Positions 27,010 to 35,158 of a stretch of 48,163 bases of DNA are shown one piece after another. This stretch comes from Rhizobium sp. Q54 (lineage in GTDB: Bacteria > Pseudomonadota > Alphaproteobacteria > UBA828), in the NCBI GenBank assembly GCA_945892755.1, contig CAMDDO010000016.1, positions 1 through 48,163 of the forward strand, in the 5' to 3' direction. Within the stretch, counting starts at the first letter, position 1, and every line of letters starts with the position of its first letter. The translations under genes and the position numbers were made by a program. The notes under the pieces are model-generated. The model made no database searches, was not told the origin of the DNA, and worked only from the letters and a program-made list of their open reading frames with translations.

Positions 27010-27748
27010 CACGCGATTCGACCGCCACGACGATCAGGAACAGTGCGATGGCGAGCGACGAGGAAACCACGATAGCGGCATAAAGTCGGTCCGACTGATA
27101 GTTGAAGGTCGATTGGATGATCAGCGCGCCGAGCCCCTTGTCCGACCCGATCCATTCGCCGACCACCGCACCGATCACGGCGGTGGCGGACGCGATGCGG
27201 AGCGAGGCGAACAGGTACGGCATGGCGCGCGGCAGCCTGAGACGCCAAAACACTTCGGCGCGGGTCGCCGAGAGAACGCGGAACAGCTCAAGCTCGCTGG
27301 TCGAGACCGCCTGGAGCCCGCGGATCATGTTCACCAGCGTTGGGAAGAAGCAAATCACCGCGGCGATGATGATCTTGGGCAGCATGCCGAGTCCAAAAAT
27401 CAAGATGATCACCGGCGCGAGGGCAAGGACCGGGATCGTGTTGAAGAACAGCACGACCGGAAAATAGGCTGCCTCGAACCTGCGATTATAGACGAACAGC
27501 ACAGCGAGCAGGACGGCCACGCTGTTGCCGAGCGCGAAGCCGGCGATGCTCTCAAGTAGAGTCGGCACGAAGCCACCCCAGAGCAGCGACCAATCGTGCG
27601 CGAAGACGGCGGCGACCCGCGCGGGCGTCGGCACGATATAGGGCGGCACGCCGGCCGCCGGAATCAGGAATTGCCAGAACAGCAAGATCGAGGCGGCGCC
27701 GGCGAGGGGCAGGACGAGCCGCCAGCGGCGAGCGAACGGCTTGCTCAT
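26993..27748 (-). CDS. ABC transporter permease (TauC/SsuC type)
   Basis: A 251-residue inner-membrane permease with about six helices (LVLPLAGAASILLFWQFLIPAAG, SIAGFALGNSVAVLLAVLFVY and later IIIAAVICFFPTLVNMIRGL, the coupling-loop region ending EVFWRLRLPRAMPYLFASLRIA). The EAA-type coupling loop contacts the ATPase. ATG 27748 was chosen because the longer frame upstream is antisense to the ATPase gene and the membrane part starts here. It lies 7 bp after the ATPase gene and is the last cistron of a three-gene transporter operon. Confidence 0.9.
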   Translation of the reverse strand: MSKPFARRWRLVLPLAGAASILLFWQFLIPAAGVPPYIVPTPARVAAVFAHDWSLLWGGFVPTLLESIAGFALGNSVAVLLAVLFVYNRRFEAAYFPVVLFFNTIPVLALAPVIILIFGLGMLPKIIIAAVICFFPTLVNMIRGLQAVSTSELELFRVLSATRAEVFWRLRLPRAMPYLFASLRIASATAVIGAVVGEWIGSDKGLGALIIQSTFNYQSDRLYAAIVVSSSLAIALFLIVVAVESRVIRYR

Positions 27749-27755
27749 GCCGTGT

Positions 27756-28526
27756 TCATTCGCGTGCAAGCTCCTGACGCAGGCGTCCCATCGCCTCGAC
27801 CAAGGCCGGCGCCTCGCGCGGACAATGGCCGGTCGCGTCCTTGGACAGGCGCAGATCGAGAATCGTTTTGACCCGGCCGGGATTGGCGCCCAGCACCAGC
27901 ACGCGCTGGCCCATATAGGCCGCCTCCATGATCGAATGCGTGACGAACAGGATCGTCGCGCCGGTGCGCCGCCAAAGCCGGAGCAGCTCATCGTTCAATC
28001 GATCGCGCGTCATCTCATCGAGCGCGCCGAATGGCTCGTCCATCAGAAGGATGCGCGGGTTGCAGAGCAACGCGCGGGCGATCGCGACACGCTGGCGCTG
28101 GCCACCCGAAAGCTGATGCGGAAATCGATTTGCAAGCTCGGCAAGCCCGACCAGCGCAAGCAACTCATCGACACTCGTCGTTATCTGACGGCCCAGACTC
28201 CGGCGGCCGACCAGAAGCGGCAACTCGACATTGCCGCGTACGGTACGCCAGGGTAGCAGCGTCGAATCCTGAAACACGAAGGCCACGTCGCGACGCGCAC
28301 GCACCGCGGCCGGTGTTTCGCCAAGCACCTGAAGCGCGCCGCCCAGCGGCTCCAATAGATCGGCGATGACACGCAAGAGGGTCGATTTGCCGCAGCCCGA
28401 GGGCCCGAGGATCGTAAGAAACTCACCCTCGGCGATGGTCAGGTCGAGACTGCCGAGAACCGAGAGCGGGCCGGTCTCGAGTTCGTAGCCGATCTCGAGA
28501 CCGCGCGCCCGTATGGCCTCGGCCAT
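27756..28526 (-). CDS. ABC transporter ATP-binding protein (TauB/SsuB type)
   Basis: A 256-residue ATPase with Walker A GPSGCGKST, Q-loop FVFQDSTLLPWRTV, signature LSGGQRQRVAIARAL, Walker B LLMDEPFGALD and switch His in VTHS. This FGALD form is characteristic of nitrate/sulfonate/taurine-type importers. It energises the permease encoded 7 bp downstream, with the substrate-binding protein encoded 9 bp upstream. Its N-terminus reads MAEAIRARGLEIGYELETGPLSVLG, a normal start for this family. Confidence 0.94.
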   Translation of the reverse strand: MAEAIRARGLEIGYELETGPLSVLGSLDLTIAEGEFLTILGPSGCGKSTLLRVIADLLEPLGGALQVLGETPAAVRARRDVAFVFQDSTLLPWRTVRGNVELPLLVGRRSLGRQITTSVDELLALVGLAELANRFPHQLSGGQRQRVAIARALLCNPRILLMDEPFGALDEMTRDRLNDELLRLWRRTGATILFVTHSIMEAAYMGQRVLVLGANPGRVKTILDLRLSKDATGHCPREAPALVEAMGRLRQELARE

Positions 28527-28535
28527 ATCGCGGGG

Positions 28536-29588
28536 TCAGGCCTTGGCCCCGAGCTTTGGCCGCACATCCGCCGTCTTGGTCAGCACCGCGTCGGTGTAGA
28601 CGTCAGCGAGCTTCGGCCGGCCATCCTTGTACTGGCCGATCGAATCAAAGATCGCGAGCTGCTCTTCGAGCGAGGCCGGGCTGAAGGTGCCCCAGCCGTC
28701 CTTCGCGGTCTCGGCATCGAAGCTCATCTTCAGAATGAGATCGATGGTCTTGAGCTCCCAATTGAGGTCGAGCTCGGGGTAGGCCGCGACGGTTCTTTTC
28801 ACCGCCTCTTCGGGATTGTTGTAGGTCCATTCCCAGCCGCGCGCGACCGCGCCGATGAACCTGGCAAGCACATCGGCATTGTTTGCCGCGGCCTCGTCGG
28901 AAGCGAAATAGACGTTCGCATAGGATGGCAGGCCAAGATCGCGCACGAGAAGATCGATGCGGTCGTCGCCCACCACCGAGAGCGCCTGCGTGTTGGTGAT
29001 CCAGCCGCCGATCGCATCGACCTCACCGCGCACGAGCGGCGCCTTGTCGAAGCCGACATTGACGATGGTCACATCGGCCGGATCGATCTTCGCCTTGGCG
29101 AGGATCGCATCTATCAGAAAACGCGCGGTCGGCTGCATGCCGATCTTCTTGCCTTTGAGGTCGGCGGTCGAACGGATCGGCGCCTTGGGCAAGGATGTAA
29201 ACGCGTAAGGCCCGGTGCGAAAGCCGCAGGCAAGAATCTTGACCGGCACGCCCGAGGCGCGCGCATTGAAGAGCTGTGACGTTTCGGAGAACTGGCCAAG
29301 TTGTGCCGCGCCTGAGATCACCGGCGGCACGGTCGATGAATTTGGCCCGCCCGGGCTGAACGAGACCTCGATCCCGGCGTCCTTGAAATAACCGCCCTGG
29401 ATCGCGACCACATCGCCGATCTGGCCATTTGACATTAGCCAGTCATATTGAATGACGACCTTCGCGCTATCGGCGGCGTGGCCGGCGCGTGACACCATGA
29501 GTTGCATGCCCGGCGCCAGCGCCGCGACGGCGAAGGCGCCGGCCTTGAGCAGGGTTCGACGATCGGGACCGGACATCGGCTTGGACAT
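28536..29588 (-). CDS. Tat-exported ABC substrate-binding protein (NMT1/TauA/SsuA family)
   Basis: A 350-residue periplasmic binding protein. The N-terminus has a twin-arginine signal (GPDRRTLLKAGAFAVAALAPG) cut before the mature start near HAADSAKVV. The binding-protein fold shows VVIQYDWLMSNGQIGDVVAIQGGYFKDAGIEVSF, then STADLKGKKIGM and ARGWEWTYNNPEEAVKRTVA, typical of the NMT1/TauA group. Ligands in this group include sulfonates, nitrates, pyrimidines and small aromatic compounds. Use of the Tat pathway suggests it folds in the cytosol, perhaps around a cofactor or a tightly bound ligand. First gene of the transporter operon. Confidence 0.92.
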   Translation of the reverse strand: MSKPMSGPDRRTLLKAGAFAVAALAPGMQLMVSRAGHAADSAKVVIQYDWLMSNGQIGDVVAIQGGYFKDAGIEVSFSPGGPNSSTVPPVISGAAQLGQFSETSQLFNARASGVPVKILACGFRTGPYAFTSLPKAPIRSTADLKGKKIGMQPTARFLIDAILAKAKIDPADVTIVNVGFDKAPLVRGEVDAIGGWITNTQALSVVGDDRIDLLVRDLGLPSYANVYFASDEAAANNADVLARFIGAVARGWEWTYNNPEEAVKRTVAAYPELDLNWELKTIDLILKMSFDAETAKDGWGTFSPASLEEQLAIFDSIGQYKDGRPKLADVYTDAVLTKTADVRPKLGAKA

Positions 29589-29661
29589 GGCGTGCTCCTT
29601 CTCCTATGGCGTTCATTCTTAGTTTCGATCAAACCACGCTCCGCTGGCGCGGCGGACCGGT

Positions 29662-30102
29662 CTAGGCTCTCGCAATGTCGTGAGCGGCCTCGGGCCCGCC
29701 TTCGAGCCAAGCGTAGACTTCCCAGACATTGTCGTCGGGATCGCTGAAATAGATGCAGCGCGCGTTCCACGGATAATTCGTCGGCGGCGCCTGGATCGCG
29801 ACGCCCGCGGCATTCAGCTCGGCATAGATCGCATCGATGGTCGCGGGCGGCGCGACCTCGACCGCCGCGATCACCTTGCGGGCGCCCGGCGCCGCCCGGC
29901 GATTGGGTACGCTGGTGGTGCGGCTCATATGGTCCGCCTCCCAAACCGCAAGCGTCAGTCCGGCGCCCGAAAAATCGGCGAAGCCCTCGGCGCGCCGGCG
30001 CAGCTTGAAGCCGAGCTTATTGACGTAGAAGTCGATCGCGCGATCGGCGTTCTCGACCAGGAAGCAGACATCAGTGATCGCATGAGCTTGGGCAAATCGC
30101 AT
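29662..30102 (-). CDS. VOC family (glyoxalase-fold) protein, 146 aa
   Basis: A small vicinal-oxygen-chelate protein with two beta-alpha-beta-beta-beta units. It reads AHAITDVCFLVENADRAIDFYVNKLGFKLRRRAEGF, then TLAVWEADHMS, and ends CIYFSDPDDNVWEVYAWLEGG, the metal-ligand strand with the Glu in VWEVY. The first metal-binding position (His 7 or nearby) is plausible. Start ATG 30102 was preferred over an in-frame start 11 codons upstream because the fold begins here. It lies 74 bp upstream of the transporter operon in the same direction. Which of glyoxalase, dioxygenase or resistance functions applies cannot be told. Confidence 0.8.
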   Translation of the reverse strand: MRFAQAHAITDVCFLVENADRAIDFYVNKLGFKLRRRAEGFADFSGAGLTLAVWEADHMSRTTSVPNRRAAPGARKVIAAVEVAPPATIDAIYAELNAAGVAIQAPPTNYPWNARCIYFSDPDDNVWEVYAWLEGGPEAAHDIARA

Positions 30103-30267
30103 GGCGCCCCGTCCCCGACATGGAGAAGCCGACAAGCCACGATGCTAACACGAAAGGCCCTTGGATCAAGCGCGATTGAGCGGCCTTCTGCCGCTCCACC
30201 CAGGTTGATGGGCGAACCGAGCGTGACAGCGTCCGGGTCCTGGCCTAAATTCCTGCGGTGACGTGCC

Positions 30268-30282
30268 TTTCGATGATCGAAA
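30268..30282. promoter_or_regulatory. 15-bp perfect dyad, operator-like
   Basis: TTTCGAT-G-ATCGAAA, a perfect 7-1-7 inverted repeat 70 bp upstream of the ring-cleaving dioxygenase gene and in the divergent gap with the VOC gene. Symmetry and length match operators of MarR/TetR/GntR-family dimers. In Bacillus the related dioxygenase MhqO is controlled by the MarR-type repressor MhqR, so a similar control is a reasonable guess. No regulator gene lies adjacent. Confidence 0.45.
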
Positions 30283-30351
30283 CGGATTCGCGTTCGGTCG
30301 CTGGGGTAAGCACGCCGCGCGCCCGACAAGCCTAAACACAGCGAGGCAGCG

Positions 30352-31302
30352 ATGAGCAATCTCGTGCAAGGCCACCACCATGTGACGCTGTGTGTCGGCG
30401 GCGCCCAGGAGGATTACGCGTTCCACACCAAGCTGCTCGGCTTGCGCAGCGTCAAGAAGACGGTGCTGTTCGATGGCTCGACGCCGATCTACCATTTGTA
30501 TTACGGCAATCATCGCGGCGACCCGAGCACGCTGATCACCACCTTCCCGTTCAAACACACCGGCATCGAAGGCCGGCGCGGCTCGGGCCAGATCAAGACC
30601 ATTCAATGCAGCGTGCCGCCCGGCGCTCTTGGCTTCTGGCAGAAGCGATTGAAGGACCATGGCATCGCGTCGAGCATGGCCACGCGCTACAATTTGAACC
30701 GCCTGCACTTCGCGCACCCGTGCGGCATCGAATACGAGCTGGTCGAGATCGCGGACGACAACCGGCCGCCGATCACCAGTGACGAGGTCGGCCCCAAAGT
30801 CGCGCTGCGCGGGGTCTACGGCATCGAAGTCTCGGTGCGCGACAAGGACAGCATGGAAGAGTTTCTAGAGCGCGGCTTCGGCTATGCGAAGACCGGCGCG
30901 GAAGGCTCGCGCGTGCGCTACGAGACGCGAAACGCCAAGACCGGCAACGTCATCGAGCTTGTGCATGAGCCCGATTTGCCGCAAGGCACCTGGACCTTCG
31001 GCGCCGGCACGGTGCATCACTGCGCCTTCAAGGTGAACAATCACGACGAGCAGACCCAGGTGAAGGCCCAGCTCGAAGGTCTCGGCTTCACCGATGTCTC
31101 AGATTCGAAGGACCGCAAATATTTCCATTCGGTCTATTTCCGCACGCCGGGCGGTGCGCTGTTCGAGGCGGCCTATTCGATTCCGGAATCGTTCGAGATC
31201 GACGAACCGATGGACAAACTCGGCACGGAATTTCAGCTGCCGCCCTGGCTCGAGGACAGAAAGGCCGAATTGCTCGCCAAGCTCGAGAAGATCGACTTCT
31301 GA
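30352..31302 (+). CDS. Ring-cleaving dioxygenase-like VOC protein (MhqO/LinE type)
   Basis: A 316-residue two-domain vicinal-oxygen-chelate protein. The first domain starts GHHHVTLCVGGAQEDYAFHTKLLGL with the first metal-ligand His, and continues YHLYYGN and TTFPFKHTGIEGRRGSGQIKTI. The second domain reads VHHCAFKVNNHDEQ (second metal His) and ends YFRTPGGALFEAAYS (metal Glu). This domain order, with HHVTL at the start and PGG..FE near the end, is that of the hydroquinone-type ring-cleaving dioxygenases such as MhqO, which oxidise aromatic rings or detoxify quinones. Actual substrate unknown. A dyad operator-like site lies 70 bp upstream. Confidence 0.8.
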   Translation: MSNLVQGHHHVTLCVGGAQEDYAFHTKLLGLRSVKKTVLFDGSTPIYHLYYGNHRGDPSTLITTFPFKHTGIEGRRGSGQIKTIQCSVPPGALGFWQKRLKDHGIASSMATRYNLNRLHFAHPCGIEYELVEIADDNRPPITSDEVGPKVALRGVYGIEVSVRDKDSMEEFLERGFGYAKTGAEGSRVRYETRNAKTGNVIELVHEPDLPQGTWTFGAGTVHHCAFKVNNHDEQTQVKAQLEGLGFTDVSDSKDRKYFHSVYFRTPGGALFEAAYSIPESFEIDEPMDKLGTEFQLPPWLEDRKAELLAKLEKIDF

Positions 31303-31311
31303 GGGTCGCGT

Positions 31312-32904
31312 CTAGGATGCGCCCGGCTCCGCGTCGAGCATCCGGCGTAGCTCGGTCTTGAGTACCTTGCCATTGGCGTTTCGCGGCAATGGCTGATCGA
31401 GAAACGTAAGCCGGTCCGGTACCTTGTAGTCGGCCATGCGCTCGGCGCAGAATGCTTTCAGCGCGGTCTCGTTGGTGCCGCCGTGCTTCAGCACGACGAA
31501 CGCATGGACCCGCTCGCCGAGCACCGCGTCGGGCCGCCCGACCACGGCGGCCTCGGTGATCGCCGGATGATGGCTCAGCACGTTCTCGACCTCGATCGAA
31601 TAGATCTTGTAGCCACCGCGGTTGATCATGTCTTTCTTGCGGTCGAACACGCGAACAAAGCCTTCGTGGTCGATCGAGCCGAGGTCGCCCGAGTGCCAAT
31701 AGCCATCGGTGAAATTTTCCGCCGTGGCCTCTGGGTTGTTCCAGTAGCCTGGCACGACCATGGCGCCCGCGATCCACAACTCACCGGGCGCGCCGGGCGC
31801 GACGTCGCAGCCCGCTTCATCGACGATCCGGATTTCGGCGCCGTGGACCGCCCTGCCAACGCTATCGGCTCGCCTGACGCCCTGCCCCGGCGGCATGATG
31901 GTGACCGGGCTCGTCGTCTCGGTCGCGCCATAGGCGTTATAGAGAGTGAGGCCGGGCAATTCGCGCGCGAGCCGCTTGATGGTGGCCTCCGGCATCGGCG
32001 CGCCGCCATAGCCGCCCACGCGCCACGACGAAAGATCGAAGCGCGCGAATTCGGGCTCGAGCAGACACAAGTTGTACATCGCCGGCACCATGAGCGTGTG
32101 GGTCACGCGCTCGGCGGACATGAGTCGGAGGAAATCTCGCGCCTTGAATGCCGCGATCAACACCGTGCAACCGCCGACCCGAATCATCGAGAAAATGATC
32201 GCTGCGAGGCCGGTCACGTGCGAAGCCGGCACAGCCAGCGCCGAGCGCTCACCCGGCCCAAGCGACATGGTTTGCTCATAATTGAGGCAGGTATGGATGA
32301 GGCTGAAATGGGTAAGGATCGCTCCCTTCGGCTGACCGGTCGTGCCTGAGGTGTAGAGAATGCAAAACGGCTCATCCTCGTGAATTTCGGCCCGCCGCGA
32401 CGGCGCCACGGGCGCGTGCAAAGCTTCGTAACCGATCGAGCCCTCGATCGAGCCATCGACCACAAACCGATGACGCAAGGCCGGCGTCCGCGACGGCTCG
32501 GGTAGAACGGGCGCGAGCGCGCCGTCATGAACAAGCGCGACCGCGCCGGAATGAGCCAGCACGAATTCGTTCTCCGACCGGCGGTGCCTGATATTGATCG
32601 GGACCAGAATGGCCCCAAGCCGCGCGCAGGCGAGACAGATCTCGACGAACGCCGCCTGATTGCCTAGCAGGGTGGCGACCCGATCGCCCTTGGCGACGCC
32701 GTGACGCGCCAAATTCCCCGCCACCCGGTCGACGGTCGCGTCGAGCTCGCCATAGCTGATCCGCTGGTCGCGATCGACCAGCGCCAACGCGGCGGAATCG
32801 CGCGCGACCGCGTCGGTGAACATCGCATCAAGGTTCGCCGGTCGCACCTCGAAGGCGCGCACCATGCGTTTACCATAATGCAGTTCGGTGCGTAGGGTCG
32901 GCAT
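31312..32904 (-). CDS. Acyl-CoA ligase (class I adenylate-forming, AMP-binding)
   Basis: A 530-residue AMP-binding protein that activates a carboxylate to acyl-AMP and then acyl-CoA. The P-loop LYTSGTTGQPKGAILTH lies near residues 180-195. The adenylate motif YGATETTS is followed by the hinge region HSGDLGSIDHEGFVRVFDRKKDMINRGGYKIYSIEVE. The C-terminal Lys in RNANGKVLK (about 513) is the acylation lysine. Homologues include cyclohexanecarboxylate, benzoate and medium-chain acyl-CoA ligases; the residues lining the pocket do not let me choose. It is convergent with the dioxygenase gene (gap 9 bp) and divergent from the small hypothetical protein. Confidence 0.9.
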   Translation of the reverse strand: MPTLRTELHYGKRMVRAFEVRPANLDAMFTDAVARDSAALALVDRDQRISYGELDATVDRVAGNLARHGVAKGDRVATLLGNQAAFVEICLACARLGAILVPINIRHRRSENEFVLAHSGAVALVHDGALAPVLPEPSRTPALRHRFVVDGSIEGSIGYEALHAPVAPSRRAEIHEDEPFCILYTSGTTGQPKGAILTHFSLIHTCLNYEQTMSLGPGERSALAVPASHVTGLAAIIFSMIRVGGCTVLIAAFKARDFLRLMSAERVTHTLMVPAMYNLCLLEPEFARFDLSSWRVGGYGGAPMPEATIKRLARELPGLTLYNAYGATETTSPVTIMPPGQGVRRADSVGRAVHGAEIRIVDEAGCDVAPGAPGELWIAGAMVVPGYWNNPEATAENFTDGYWHSGDLGSIDHEGFVRVFDRKKDMINRGGYKIYSIEVENVLSHHPAITEAAVVGRPDAVLGERVHAFVVLKHGGTNETALKAFCAERMADYKVPDRLTFLDQPLPRNANGKVLKTELRRMLDAEPGAS

Positions 32905-33134
32905 GGGTCCGGCGGCTGTTGTGGCGTCTTCCCATACCCTGCCCCGGCCGAGCCGACCAGTCCCCGGGTCGAGGGATTGGCGCCATGCGCGCGGCCGAAA
33001 CCAGGCCGGAACGCCGGCCCTTTAGGAAACGTAAACGTCGCCAGGGTTCAATGGCGTCGCGCGAAGGGCGCAAATCGTCGCGCCACGGCCGCGGCTTTTC
33101 GTACGCCGGCCGAGCCGAACGAAAGGACCAAAAC

Positions 33135-33485
33135 ATGACCGTCGAACATCGACAGATTATTTTCTCCCGTCAGGAAATGCTACACGCGATCGTGAATTTC
33201 GATGCGGCCATGCACGTGTTGCCGGACGGCACGATCGTCGATGCGAACGTCGTGGCGCACGACGGAGGTGTCACCGTCGCGGTCAGAATCTCGCCCAATG
33301 GCGACGACGCGCCGTCCGAAGTCACACTGCCGCCGGCAACCGCCTGTTCCGCCCTGATCGCGTATTGCGGCATCGAGGGCATTCCGCTGCCACGCAAAGC
33401 GTCTAAGCGGCTAACCCGATCCGGCGACGGGCTCGCGCTCCAGCTCGAATTGAACACCGCCGGCACACCCTATTTGCTGACCTGA
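33135..33485 (+). CDS. Hypothetical protein, 116 aa
   Basis: A well-formed gene: ATG 33135 follows GAAAGGA at 7 bp, and the codon use matches its GC-rich neighbours. The protein opens TVEHRQIIFSRQEMLHAIVNF, contains a beta-rich middle (DGTIVDANVVAHDGGVTVAVRIS) and ends LTRSGDGLALQLEL. There is no signal peptide or membrane segment, so it is cytosolic. I recognise no domain. It stands alone between the acyl-CoA ligase and a stretch of repeats. Confidence 0.65.
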   Translation: MTVEHRQIIFSRQEMLHAIVNFDAAMHVLPDGTIVDANVVAHDGGVTVAVRISPNGDDAPSEVTLPPATACSALIAYCGIEGIPLPRKASKRLTRSGDGLALQLELNTAGTPYLLT

Positions 33486-33486
33486 G

Positions 33487-33568
33487 AGCAGGCCTCGATG
33501 ATCGAGACCGATCATCGCGTTGTTTCCAGCGTAATAGCAGGCCTCGATGATCGAGACCGATCGTCGCG
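33487..33568. repeat. Two 33-bp direct repeats, each a hairpin, 49-bp period
   Basis: AGCAGGCCTCGATGATCGAG... starts at 33487 and again at 33536, each 33 bp, differing at one base. Inside each copy GATGATCG-AGAC-CGATCATC forms an 8-bp stem with a 4-base loop. In the second copy the one changed base turns a U-A pair into U-G, so the hairpin is kept. The first copy begins 2 bp after the stop of the hypothetical gene. The repeats may act as a processed or terminating 3' end, but no U tract follows. Confidence 0.6.
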
Positions 33569-33729
33569 ACGCCCTCAAGCGTTGGGCGCTCGCGCTTCGC
33601 GCCCCGTCATACATCATCCGGCTTGCCGAACCGCAGGGTGAAAGTTGGTGGACCAACCAGGGTCAAACTGGGCACTGGGTCCTGGAGGTAGCGATCACGG
33701 CCAAACCACGGAAACTTCGTGCCCCTTAA
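33547..33729 (+). CDS. Possible small ORF, 60 aa (doubtful)
   Basis: A 60-codon frame begins at ATG 33547 inside the second 33-bp repeat. The peptide is basic with several tryptophans (SWWTNQGQTGHWVLEV). No ribosome site is visible before the ATG and no family is recognisable. The remainder of the gap to the methyltransferase (33730-33823) shows no gene; it carries a GTGTCCGCTT motif at 33763. I list the frame only so it is not lost; the repeat itself is the better supported feature. Confidence 0.2.
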   Translation: MIETDRRDALKRWALALRAPSYIIRLAEPQGESWWTNQGQTGHWVLEVAITAKPRKLRAP

Positions 33730-33823
33730 AAAAGGCCGAGACTTGTCGATGCCGGTGATTTAAGTGTCCGCTTTCGACCTCCAAGCTGCGATCGTGGCCA
33801 TATCAGAAGGGGTATCCCAACAT

Positions 33824-34636
33824 CTAAACCACAGCCACGATTACGTGTGCCTGAATTTTGGCAGCAACCTCGCCACTGCCGTGTCTTTCCGCAATCTCGG
33901 ATGCGGCGTAGTCGGTTGCAGCTTCCAGTTTACCGGCGTCTCTGGCCTCGATTTCGGTGCGAAGAGGCGTTCCCTGACAGTAAGCAATGGCAGGATGGCG
34001 CGGTGAGGATGCGCGGCTTTGTTCGGCTCTAGTCTCGATCACCACACGGGAGAAACCTGCGTCCTCCAGCTCGCTACGGATCAGTGCCGTATCGTGGTAG
34101 CCGTGCGGCGTGCGTGCCAGAAAGCGCGGCGGATCGTTCGGAAAAATCTTTGCGAGAGCATTCGTCACATCATCCGCAAAAACGTTCTCCTCGATGCGAT
34201 CCCATACGTTGAACAAAAAATATCCTCCGGGTTTCAGGACTCGCTTTGCTTCACGGTAGCCCGATATGCGGTCGGGAAAGAACATCGCGCCGAACTGGCA
34301 ACAAACGAGATCGAAGGCCGCATCTTCAAATGGGAGCGCCAGAGCATCCGCTTGGCGCCATTTGATGCGTCTGTCGGGAGCTTGTCGCGAAGCGGCGTAG
34401 TCGAGCATCGGCTGATTGAGGTCGGTTACGATATAGCTCGCGCCCAGGGCCAGTCTTGGCGCCAACGCGCGGGTGACAACCCCGCTGCCCGCGGCGGTTT
34501 CCAAAACGGCGCTTGGCGACAAGGACGCCGCTCGATCTGCAATATCTGCGGCGAACGGCTCGAAAATCAATGGCACCATATAGCGGTCGTAGTTTTCCGG
34601 AATCGAGCCACCGAACATCTTATCAGTTTCCGACAT
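33824..34636 (-). CDS. Class I SAM-dependent methyltransferase (UbiE/COQ5-like)
   Basis: A 270-residue Methyltransf_11-type protein. SAM motif I is VLETAAGSGVVTRALAPRL near residue 44, motif II/III is QADALALPFEDAAFDLVCCQFG, followed by REAKRVLKPGGYFLFNVWD. N-terminal Tyr/Asp-rich sequence (FGGSIPENYDRYMVPLIFEPFA) is common among ubiquinone/menaquinone and small-molecule methyltransferases. The DNA is visibly less GC-rich and richer in codons ending A/T than its neighbours. GTCCGCTT motifs lie at 33763 and 34687, on both sides of the gene. The ribosome site is weak. Acquired DNA is plausible; the substrate is unknown. Confidence 0.85.
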   Translation of the reverse strand: MSETDKMFGGSIPENYDRYMVPLIFEPFAADIADRAASLSPSAVLETAAGSGVVTRALAPRLALGASYIVTDLNQPMLDYAASRQAPDRRIKWRQADALALPFEDAAFDLVCCQFGAMFFPDRISGYREAKRVLKPGGYFLFNVWDRIEENVFADDVTNALAKIFPNDPPRFLARTPHGYHDTALIRSELEDAGFSRVVIETRAEQSRASSPRHPAIAYCQGTPLRTEIEARDAGKLEAATDYAASEIAERHGSGEVAAKIQAHVIVAVV

Positions 34637-34968
34637 TGCTTATCAGCCCTCGCCCGCTTGATAGCTTGCATCACTAGCCTATAATCGTCCGCTTCGGGCC
34701 GAAATGAGAAGACCGACCAGGAGCAGGGCACAGCCCGCCCTTCCGCCAGGAGCGGACTATCTACTCTACCGGAAATCACCTCTGTCGATGACCGCCATAG
34801 AGGGAGACAACCGAGCTAGCCCGGAGGCAAGCTGAACGGTGTCCGTGGCAGCGCATCGGCAGCGCCCGCGGCCAGAACTCGGAGGGTGGCGATTGCGCCC
34901 TGTCGCGCAGGCGGCCTAACTCGCTTCGAAAGTGAATAGCGCTGAATTTGTAATGTACATTCCAGCGA
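34637..34968. other. 332-bp gene-free gap before tRNA-Lys
   Basis: No reliable gene is visible. The gap contains the second GTCCGCTT motif (near 34687) and AATGTACATT, a perfect 10-bp palindrome at 34952-34961 just past the tRNA 3' end. A 70-residue frame on the minus strand (34567-34779) runs into the methyltransferase start region and looks like chance. Confidence 0.5.
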
Positions 34969-35044
<76 letters not shown>

Positions 35045-35158
35045 GCGCGGGGCGCTCGGTATCGCAGAGGCCCCCGCCTTTGTCAAACATAACGGCGCCG
35101 TCCGCGCATTCCGACGAACAGCGTCCACAGGCCGAGGCCAAAAGCGCCTGATCCGGCC

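Noticed and set aside
29589-29661. Riboswitch before the NMT1-type binding protein
   Set aside because: The 73-bp gap shows neither a thi-box-like core nor strong stems.
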